Shown here piece after piece: positions 57,401 through 64,000 of a stretch of DNA of 64,000 nucleotides (within the stretch, counting starts at the first letter, position 1; the number at the start of each line of letters is the position of its first letter). The notes below the pieces were generated by a model. The model had not been told where the DNA came from. It was given only the letters and a program-made list of their open reading frames with translations, and did no database searches. The position numbers and the translations under genes were made by a program. Source of the stretch: Agarophyton chilense (lineage: Eukaryota; Rhodophyta; Florideophyceae; Gracilariales; Gracilariaceae); contig JARGXX010000006.1 of NCBI GenBank assembly GCA_030374765.1, positions 682,001 to 746,000 on the forward strand, given 5' to 3'.

Positions 57401-59093
57401 ACCTTTCATTGTTGAGACAGATGCGTCGAGTGTGTCGCTTGGGGCCGTGTTGTCTCAGAAGAAAGAAGACGGTAGGATCCACCCCTTGCAGTTCGCTAGT
57501 CGCACGATGACTGCAGCGGAAAGGAACTATTCTGCATCTGAGAGAGAAGCATTGGCAGTCATATTTGCCCTGAAAAAGTTCAGAGTGTATCTTCTCTCCT
57601 CTGTTCCGTTCAAAGTTATTACGGATCATATGGCTCTCCGATATGCCTTTCAGAAACGTGATATACATGGTCGCCTAGCCCGTTGGCTCGATTTCCTTGC
57701 CGAGTATGACTTTGAGATAGTATATCGGGCTGGGAAGGACAACGGTGCTGCCGACTATCTTTCGAGGATTCTCCATGGTGATAAGGTTGAGTTGCACGAG
57801 GATGAAGGAGACCTCGTATGCCTCATAGGTGACACTGATCAATTTCGTGGACTTGAACCATACTATGCAAACATTGCCCGTTATCTCTGTGGAATGTCAA
57901 TGAACGAACATGACAGTCATGTTCGCCAAATCGTGAGACGGAATGCGAAACGGTTCTTAGTTTGGGAAGGAAAGCTATTCAGGCGCACTACAAAGGGTCT
58001 ACGAGTCGTACCAGATGTTTCTCATAGGCAGAGTATACTGAGGTCTTTTCATGACGATATCGGACACTGGGACGTCAAGGCTACAAGGAAGTTTATTACG
58101 GAGAGGTTTTGGTGGCCTACAATGTATCGAGAAACTGGGGATTACGTCAAAAGCTGTGACGCTTGTCAGAGGATGGCACCACTTCCACAGTACTATACTA
58201 GCCTTCACACACCGGTTTCGTCTCTGTTTGATGTGTTTTCAATTGACTTTGCCGGTCCTTTCCAGAAGAGCAAGGCAGGAAACCGATTTCTCTTGGTTTG
58301 TGTTGAGCATCTTACTGGATGGCCGATTGCCGCCCCGACAAGGAATTCAACGTCAGAAACTGTAGTAGAATTTGTGAAAAGTGGAATCATCGCCCCTTTT
58401 GGCCTTCCCCGTGTCATCGTATCCGACAATGCGACCTGTTTCACGTCCATGTCACTCGTTTCGTTCATGAAAGAGAAAGGAATCAAGTGGAAAACTGTTC
58501 TGGCTTACGCACCTATGTCCAATGGTAGGGCTGAGAGAATGGTTGGTACACTTAAACGAGCTCTTGGAAAGACTGTCTTAGCCCGTGGTTCAAGCTGGGA
58601 TGATGACCTCCCTTCAGTTCTATATGGATATCGACGTCGCCATCTTGCCAGCGGAATATCGCCTTTTGAATTGCTTTATGGCGTGAAACCACGTATGACA
58701 TCGTATGACTCGGGTGTGGCGGTGCAGCATGGGGATTCTTCACAGATATTTAGGACCTTGGAGACTTTAGCTTCATCTAATCCTCGGGCAGCGCGTGCTG
58801 AGATGAGAGTTACTAGGGATATTCCGGAGAAGAAGATAAGAAAGTTCCAGGTTGGAGATGAGGTTTTGGTGGCGAAGGGGAAGGCGCTGAATACCACAGT
58901 GAAGTGGCCGGCATTCTCCTCAAAGTACTTTGGACCTTGCCGTGTTGTCCGTGCAGATCACCCCAGGTACACTTTGGTCTCACCACACAACCGCTATACT
59001 CGTCAAGGGATACATTGTCGACGCCTCAAAATCTATCTGCCGCGACCATTGGATGCTAAGGTTTCCGGGTTGCCGCGGCGTAGCAACCGTTGA
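54480..59093 (+). CDS. Gypsy Gag-Pro-RT-RNase H-integrase polyprotein
   Basis: One open frame of about 1537 residues. The start chosen is the first ATG (MAPTWYSRGG), which lies in the last 12 bases of the LTR; the frame is open further upstream without an ATG. Domains in order: Gag; two CX2CX4HX4C zinc knuckles (CSYCRKPGHYASQC, CNRCGKMGHSEITC); a Lys/Arg-rich linker; aspartic protease (ALLDSGAVPNLIS); an acidic linker; RT (RFCVDYRELNRV, VYIDDVVIFS); RNase H (FIVETDASSVSLGAVLS); integrase zinc-binding part (HDDIGHWDVKATRK, CDACQR) and core (SIDFAGPFQ, IVSDNATCFTS, MSNGRAERMVGTLKRAL); and an integrase C-terminal part with a GPCRVV SH3-like step. No chromodomain was seen. The stop lies 11 bp before the right LTR. 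Confidence 0.95.
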   Translation: MAPTWYSRGGRSVEAGPSVTTFDGSSIDVVKFFFYFENVAMRGKSKEEMALELLGFLEKEAFEFYYDTYAVNGSLSEEAKDYESVKKTFINRFGEVKEPEEDIRLAISAKLDYGDLVGSMSYMDNLFQKAGFNAEAKFGLLKKAVMGYADLAQFVIFRGAENYDELKVQVKAFDTAKKTIGPHVSFFTPPKRIVPNPRILEGPSSSHGLESKVDKLADQLSQLSLMVKKSQTDRRDSERSCSYCRKPGHYASQCDSNPHRDTRCNRCGKMGHSEITCWRRIWPDEARKVSNNSEEQRETSNNDRKGPDPVSIVTEDSETTDVVAAMKRTVDGEAPPKQLRSEGKAPIPFMLNPPLHEERVRRKKITEGKPRKQKQRKPKKENIPDHASKYNVITELANASSGITFGQLMRGDADDAKKQIRKLISRRSTVRRPFVGPVAKHPRRLKAVSVGIFGRETEALLDSGAVPNLISKKLCEKLSLNPKETSKKITVANGDSASCRGVLHDVPVSFGGISVPLDFLVIEGPPFDVIIGCPTLEMLQACLDLGNQQVKMKIAGQKIILGFDYARVEAPDGEGSDTDSEDFTSDSDAAVEDTVSEDEELVVALTDKVRIDEDEIIPELNISGSDPQEELLLSKLSHIPSKEKGKFISSLKETNVIAWTLMDLRPADVPVSHSFELTINKPIYFRARRMSPRHNEFIREEIDLLLEAGIITPSASAWSFPVVIATKKDGSPRFCVDYRELNRVMKADRWPLPRMEEIFDDLGGCCFFTTLDLFTGYWQVKMSEECKEMTTFVCRYGTFMFEVMPFGLMNAPSTFQRMMDVVLRGLSFVRVYIDDVVIFSRSLEEHVRHIRSVLERISMHGLKLKLSKCFFALPKVHLLGHVIDASGVSVDQAKIDKIQEAPIPSTTTELRSFLGLAGYYRRFIRNFAETSAVLHSATSGNKTLTWTEDMLDAFHGLKKKLTQPPVLSFPDFEKPFIVETDASSVSLGAVLSQKKEDGRIHPLQFASRTMTAAERNYSASEREALAVIFALKKFRVYLLSSVPFKVITDHMALRYAFQKRDIHGRLARWLDFLAEYDFEIVYRAGKDNGAADYLSRILHGDKVELHEDEGDLVCLIGDTDQFRGLEPYYANIARYLCGMSMNEHDSHVRQIVRRNAKRFLVWEGKLFRRTTKGLRVVPDVSHRQSILRSFHDDIGHWDVKATRKFITERFWWPTMYRETGDYVKSCDACQRMAPLPQYYTSLHTPVSSLFDVFSIDFAGPFQKSKAGNRFLLVCVEHLTGWPIAAPTRNSTSETVVEFVKSGIIAPFGLPRVIVSDNATCFTSMSLVSFMKEKGIKWKTVLAYAPMSNGRAERMVGTLKRALGKTVLARGSSWDDDLPSVLYGYRRRHLASGISPFELLYGVKPRMTSYDSGVAVQHGDSSQIFRTLETLASSNPRAARAEMRVTRDIPEKKIRKFQVGDEVLVAKGKALNTTVKWPAFSSKYFGPCRVVRADHPRYTLVSPHNRYTRQGIHCRRLKIYLPRPLDAKVSGLPRRSNR
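54492..54508 (+). promoter_or_regulatory. Candidate primer-binding site of the young Gypsy element
   Basis: TGGTACTCTCGAGGAGG follows the LTR directly. It starts with TGG, the complement of a tRNA CCA end. The tRNA cannot be named from this window. The site is inside the Gag reading frame. Confidence 0.5.
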
Positions 59094-59104
59094 GCTTGGG
59101 GCTG

Positions 59105-60249
59105 TGTGGGTCGCGGAACGTGTGGAATGTTCCGGCACTGCTGTAACACACGTGTAGGATGTGCCAGCAGCGCCGGGAGTTCCTACATCTTTGTTGACGC
59201 CGACGTTGCAGTGGTATTCTGGTGATGTCAGGCGTAGTTGTTACATTTTAATTGGTTAGTGTGCTGCTGTACTGGCTTCTAGAAGCCAATAGAGTAACCT
59301 AGAAGCACACCGTAGTAATAAGTGAGTATCAATGCGTTGCAGCCCATTCTGTGGGTTCTAGATCTCTATAAAAGGGCCTCTGAAGTCTCCGAACACCATC
59401 TCGGACGACCTCAAGCCAACAAACACCCAATTCAACTATTTCCTTTGGCATCGAGCCCTTCAACTATAACAAAAGGTGAGGCGTTTGCCGCCTAGGGTCC
59501 AGTGAGGCGCTTGCCGCTGGAGGAGCAACCCTATAATTATCTAAAATCGGTGAGGCGTTTGCCGCCGTATAGAGGACCAGTGAGGCGTTTGCCGCTGGAA
59601 GGTGCACCCTCTATCAGCCCACTGTACCGGTTGAAGCGCCTTTGGCGTGGACGGGAGACGGCTTGTGTGTACCAACGGTACTGCGTCTGGCAAGGGGTCC
59701 CCCACAGAGTGAAAAGCCTGTGTCGGTCGGTAAGACCTGGAGGATTCCTGGGATTCAGTACTGGACGGGAAGCTGCCGCAAGTGGTGCCGCGTAACCTTT
59801 CCTGCAAAAGGCCAGCTTGGGTATATGAGTGAAGGCATATCTCGCTGTCATTAGCTCTCCTCGGGAAGCCTTGTAGGGATTGTATACGCGTGCTTCTGGT
59901 TGGCGCAGAAGTACGTAGGCTGCAGAAATCGTCTCACATCCGGAGTGTCTTATCGGAAGTCGGGAGTCTGACTCCTAGTGACCATTGACATAAGTCTTTC
60001 GTTGCGTATCGTCCTAAGAAGATTTTGGAGAATTATCGCTAGGTTGAGCTTCGTTCTCCCCTTGTCATTTTATCTATTTTTATCTGACGGGTTGAGTATT
60101 GTCCCTGTCTTGCCGTTCTACTTATCTCTTTGCGAAACCGAACTACACTTATCTGTACGGGCCTTTTTTGGCTACGAGGGACTCCCATTTACATTGACTT
60201 TTACTGTCAAGTTGGCCCACCGCGTCACACTCCCAAGATGGCGCCCACA
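59105..60249 (+). repeat. 3' LTR of the young Gypsy element
   Basis: 1145 bp, partner of 53347-54491 with one visible base difference, followed by CATAT. Confidence 0.95.
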
Positions 60250-60254
60250 CATAT

Positions 60255-60619
60255 TATGGCTAAATGATACGATTCAGGGAGTGACTGCTTGCAGGATTAG
60301 ACCACACTGGGCGTGACATTCCTCTAATTTGCCGGGGAATAGCGGAAATTTTGCCTTTTCTTGTTTCACATGGGACACTTCATTAAATACGAAACACTTT
60401 CTTGTGTGTAAAGAACTGCTAATTACAGCAGCGACCGAGATAATCACTTCACCATAACTGAAGAACAACTGAACAAAGTTCCTAACGGCTTAACGTTAAC
60501 GAAATATAGAAGAGCACAGAACTGTGTGTCTACCAGAGATAAATTATCTTCCGACAATTTCACTAGAGGAACTCCTGCCAGATCAGGATGCAATTTGCTA
60601 AAGAGCTTCTCCATTTTCT
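60255..60619. other. Non-coding flank between the young Gypsy element and the transposase relic
   Basis: No gene recognised. Probably the 3' part of the transposon whose gene lies on the minus strand to the right; a terminal inverted repeat was not found. Confidence 0.35.
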
Positions 60620-61487
60620 ATACAAATTTAGACTATGTTTGCAACTGCATGAAAGCAATCTGAATGAAATGAAAGATCATGTCTAAATCTCGTATCTATC
60701 ACTAGAAATTGCTTCAAACGCCTGTTCACATTTTCATGTTTTGCTCTTATCAAACAATGTCGCCTACGAAAAGAATTCGATAAAGATGAATTTCGCAGGC
60801 ATTTGTAGTCTGCATATCCATGATCTGTAACTACGGTTTCATTTGGCCTTCAAAACCTTTTCATATCTTTTTGGAATATTTTCAAATCTGGATTTGTACC
60901 ACACGGAAATCCCCCGTTAACCCATAAAATATAATCATTTTGCACAGATACGCCAACTTCGTATCGAACTCTAGCAGATTTCAGCTTATGAGAGTACCAC
61001 ATGCTCGAGAAAGGAGAAGGTGCAAATATTGGGCAATCTGTGCCATCTACTGAAATAAAACAATTAATAAAAGGTGTCTCATACCTTCGACTTCTCCAAT
61101 TTAGCTGCCAAATGTTAGTTCATAACCAAGAATATTTATTTTATAATAATAAACTTACCACTTTCAAATTGGAAATCAGAACTATAACCTTTTGAGCCCA
61201 AATTAAAAATGTCTTCTCGTCCGCATTTCTTAAGCTCGAGTTAACATGCTCCGATTCATATTGCCGTAGAAATAAAAGAGCCCAAAGCAAGTGATGTGGT
61301 TTCCTCCTTTTGGAATTTGATTGCGAAGTAAATTCCACACTGTCGCAGCACTGGTTGGCGAAACACCAAAAAATGAGCGGAATGTACGTCGTTGCACTCC
61401 CCCTTTTGTAGATCGCGTGCGTCGAAGAATATGTGCGCTACATCCTACAAACGTGGCCGATGCCGTGCGTTTTCGTAATCGAGGCAT
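60620..61487 (-). pseudogene. Harbinger-like DDE transposase relic with a 54-nt intron
   Basis: Minus-strand gene starting MPRLRKRTASATFVGCSAHI. It continues FRSFFGVSPTSAATVWNLLR, then HHLLWALLFLRQYESEHVNS and SLRNADEKTFLIWAQKVI. After an intron (61158-61105) it reads FISVDGTDCPIFAPSPF (first catalytic Asp), WYSHKLKSARVRYEVGVSVQ, WVNGGFPCGTNPDLK, TVVTDHGYADYKC (second Asp) and RAKHENVNRRLKQFLV (catalytic Glu), ending CFHAVANIV. This is the order of PIF/Harbinger-type (DDE_Tnp_4-like) transposases of algae. Breaks: a frame change near 61309 and an in-frame TGA near 60855. All three catalytic residues survive. It is a different family from the relic at 23.8 kb. Confidence 0.8.
61105..61158 (-). 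other. 54-nt spliceosomal intron in the transposase relic
   Basis: GTAAGTTTATT donor, an ACTAAC branch-site match and a TTTGGCAG acceptor. Both sides lie in phase 0, so removal keeps the reading frame between NLKV and LNWRSRRYE. Confidence 0.7.
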
Positions 61488-62509
61488 TGTGGTTTTACTA
61501 TTGTTAGAGGTGATATGTAAAGGAACTTCGAAAGTACTGCGTTTGTGTCAGGTCTGAGACGAAAATTCGATTTGAATAAGACGGTGTGGAATTTTCAACC
61601 TCATCACGATTGCTCTCATATGCGGCAATCATGATAACAACTGTACGGCCATGATTTTTTTACCACATCATATCAGTTCTTGGGATATGTTTAAGGCTGT
61701 CTAAGTTTTTATTTGATGGAGAGGAGGAGTATATTTCGTAAGAAAAATTGGTACGCGTGCAAATACGATGTTACCGAAATTTGCGGAGTCTACATAAGGG
61801 AATATGGCCTATGTTACATGATAACTTAAGATTGAAAAATTGAACCGAGTAGTCGACTAGTCGATGAAGTAGTTGGTCGTTTTCATTTCCGGTCGTACCA
61901 AAAATGGAATTTGTGTGTATAGATAATTCTATACAAAAAGAATAAAAATATGTGGAAGTGATGAGCTCGTTATGTTCTATTTGTTCATACAAAATATATT
62001 TTGCTAACTGATAAGAAAGTGAAGATATTTGTCCTTGAAACCCTCGGTTTTGTGTCACTTTTACATAAATTTCTCTTTTTGAGCTTTCAGTGCCAACTAT
62101 GTAGATAAATAGAGGTTTATGAAATTTGGTACCATCTATTAAACAACAAAAGGGCGGCACATCTGTATATTTTGAAATTCATTACAACGCACGAGAAAGA
62201 TAAAATCAGGTATTTTTTCTTGCATATCGACTATTTGTAAGGTCAACCATTGGAAGGAAGAGATGTGCAGAATCATTCCATAGCGTCAATACAGCTCAGG
62301 GGTTTTAAATTTAAACACCAGGTTTTATCAAGTTTATACTGCCTAAGACAGAGAGAAGTATTCCCTCAATATCCCGCTAAACAATACATACACCTCTCAT
62401 CCAAGGTGAACAACGGACGCTACAATGTTTGCACCATAGACCGCTAGTGTCTTTACGACAGCTGGCCTCATGTGAGGCCAAACTGCAAATTTCTGTGGTG
62501 ATTTTTAGA
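61488..62509. other. AT-rich stretch; unrecognised minus-strand frame
   Basis: A 129-residue minus-strand frame (61771-62160) starts MPPFCCLIDGTKFHKP. The LIDGTKF step is reminiscent of a DDE transposase, but nothing after it fits, so I leave it unnamed. The rest shows no gene. Confidence 0.3.
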
Positions 62510-62785
62510 ATTTTTGGCCAGATTTTTTTTGTGTTCTGACCTCGAAGCAGTAAAATCTTTATATCACCTTTTTATAAAAATCTCCGCTTCAAGCAATTTC
62601 TTTCACGCGTAAGAATAAATCTAAACGAACCAAGTAATGTAAAATTTATATTTAAATGACAAGCAGGCTAATTACTATATTAGCATATAAAACAGGCTTT
62701 ATTGTATGCAAAAACAGTGATTGCACTCTAAAAAATCGTTTCAGAGCTGTGTATGAAACAGAACTATCCTTAAAAACATTATGAC
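62510..62785. repeat. Dispersed repeat, copy B
   Basis: Same-orientation relative of 49060-49345; see that entry for shared words. No coding sequence. Confidence 0.7.
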
Positions 62786-63320
62786 GGCGTTCTTCCGTGG
62801 AAAAATAAATTTAAAAAACACCTAATACACCTTTTTTGTTTTCTGTTGTACTTGCTGAAAACCACAGTATTACTCACCACAGCTTGCGTGGTATGAAAGG
62901 AACTTGTATATTAGTCAACGTTTTCCCTATCTATTCACTTCTTCTCTTGGTATAGATACACTCTCTTCAACAAAAAGTTCTATTATGGCACCGTCAAAAC
63001 GTCCACAAAAAACTAATGGTGAGATGATATTAATATGACGACCGGTCATACTTGAATTGATCTGTAATTCTTGTATTCGGGTTTCTCAATGATGCAACCC
63101 TCTCGTCGTCTTATTATCTTACATGGCACCCGTTCATGTCTCCTGGGGGGCTGTAGATTGCATGTCTAACGCTTCGTATGCATTTTTGTTTGCTACTTAA
63201 TGTCTATCTGAGTCTTGATTGTAAAACCATGGGACAACGCTATCGCATGCTTGAGTGTACTTTGTTCTACACCTCGTTTGTTTTATCGACTTGCATCGAT
63301 TTCAGGTTACAGCCCAACTA
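62786..63320. other. Non-coding; possible Copia LTR-like sequence
   Basis: No gene. The stretch about 63165-63305 has the flavour of the Copia LTR at 18574 (GATTGTAAAACCATGGGAC against AATTGTAAACCACGGGAC), but the match is short. Confidence 0.3.
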
Positions 63321-63329
63321 TTCTTAGAT

Positions 63330-63540
63330 GTTCGTTTCGGACGTGACTTTATTTTGGCAACAACAGTTGTTGATGATATTATAATTGCTGGAAACGCATC
63401 TCATGTTCAGTTGATTGTATAAAAGATTGATGCTCGCTTCAAACCCGCAACCATTATTTATGGTTCTGGACACTTCATATATTACGGTCCGACAATCATT
63501 CAAAACGATGACTACGTAACTGAAATTTGTTGAGTATTTA
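63330..63540 (+). mobile_element. Copia RT fragment, broken
   Basis: Plus-strand ILATTVVDDIIIAGNASHVQ, KIDARFKPATIIYGSGHFIY and YGPTIIQNDDYVTEI. This lines up with the region of the Copia at 18.6 kb around its VDD box and the FFGINTVQNGDMTIE segment. It is a short old relic. Confidence 0.7.
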
Positions 63541-64000
63541 GATCGACCGCCAGTGCGACCTCCTGGAAAGCTTGGGAATAGTGAATAATAAAAAGGAGAT
63601 TTAAGCATGGGCACTTCTGCGAACCCTCCGCGAAAACACGCATATGCGCCTCATCTCGATATCAAAAAGAATCGCCCATCTGCTTAGTTACTGCAAATGC
63701 CCTCATGAAACGGGGTATGGACAAGTGGTCTTGTTTTACTGGGGCTTGTTGTGGCTTCGGCCCAAGTGGAGCGATCTGATTGGACGAGAGCGCTGAAGGA
63801 GCGCGGGCTATGCAGTTGGAGAGAATGTGCGAATGTGGGCTGGATACATTTCCCCGTAACAGCCGAATCTGGGCTGGGCGGGGCGGTTTGCACTTGCACA
63901 CCATTTTCAATAATTTTTAGAGTTTTTATTTGATATGCTTTATGTTTGAAATTGTTTTGGCGCGCAACTTTTCGTCACACAGTGGCAAGCTGTGAGACGT
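63541..64000. other. Right edge of the window; no gene recognised
   Basis: Short frames only (63662-63910 minus, 63751-63933 plus), none recognised. No repeat was seen. Confidence 0.35.

Larger units (their letters stand above)
53347..60249 (+). mobile_element. Young, whole-looking Gypsy element
   Basis: A 6903-bp element with 1145-bp LTRs (53347-54491 and 59105-60249) that start TGTGGG and end CCCACA. It is flanked by the 5-bp duplication CATAT (53342-53346, 60250-60254). I see one difference between the LTRs, and the polyprotein frame is open, so the insertion is very recent. It appears whole, with no break seen. A long transcribed leader with four hairpins is its most unusual part. Confidence 0.96.

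Noticed and set aside
61771-62160. LIDGTKF-containing frame as a third DDE transposase
   Set aside because: No second Asp or Glu block follows, and the rest is low-complexity AT-rich sequence.

Overview
The window is nuclear DNA from a eukaryote with a repeat-rich, gene-poor genome. Introns are spliceosomal: GTAAGT donors, and in one case an ACTAAC branch site. Host genes are single-exon or carry one short intron, and Copia, Gypsy, DIRS-like and Harbinger-like elements dominate. No rRNA, tRNA or CRISPR was found. Moderate GC, intron-poor genes and young LTR elements would suit a florideophyte red alga of the Chondrus crispus type. This assignment is inference only; no sequence here proves it.

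Layout. 1-5 kb holds an old, decayed DIRS-like tyrosine-recombinase retroelement (minus strand). 6.7-8.0 kb is a small Tc1/mariner-like element with TA target duplication. 8.3-10.5 kb carries an intact host gene for a DMT/EamA-type transporter (minus). 11.8-18 kb is an old broken Gypsy element (minus). At its right edge sits a young, whole-looking Copia element (18574-23653, identical LTRs, 5-bp TSD). 23.8-30.4 kb is a graveyard: a Harbinger-like transposase relic, a clear eIF5B pseudogene (minus), an arginine methyltransferase pseudogene (plus), an unrecognised Lys-rich relic, a possible eIF4G MA3 relic and a Myb/SANT-like (DUF6818-type) relic. 31.8-37.4 kb is an LTR element with gag-like genes but no visible pol, plus opposite-strand coding-like sequence. 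40.3-47.0 kb is an old Copia relic split by a Gypsy insertion (41083-46487, minus, 5-bp TSD ATGCC).

49.5-49.8 kb holds a 35-bp tandem repeat rich in CACGTG and GTGCCAC words. 50.1-51.9 kb is an intact two-exon host gene for a secreted protein of unknown family. 53347-60249 is a very young whole-looking Gypsy element (1145-bp LTRs, one visible difference, TSD CATAT). Beyond it lie a Harbinger-like transposase relic with an in-frame 54-nt intron, a copy of a dispersed repeat also present at 49 kb, and a Copia reverse-transcriptase relic at 63.3 kb.

The most unusual signal is in the young Gypsy LTR leader: four hairpins share an invariant 14-nt core (TGAGGCGYTTGCCG), while their outer stems differ from copy to copy and still pair each time (AGG/CCT, TCCAG/CTGGA, CGG/CCG, CCAG/CTGG). 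This is covariation within one molecule and points to a selected RNA structure. Both young elements also start Gag at the LTR/primer-site junction, so their primer-binding sites are translated.
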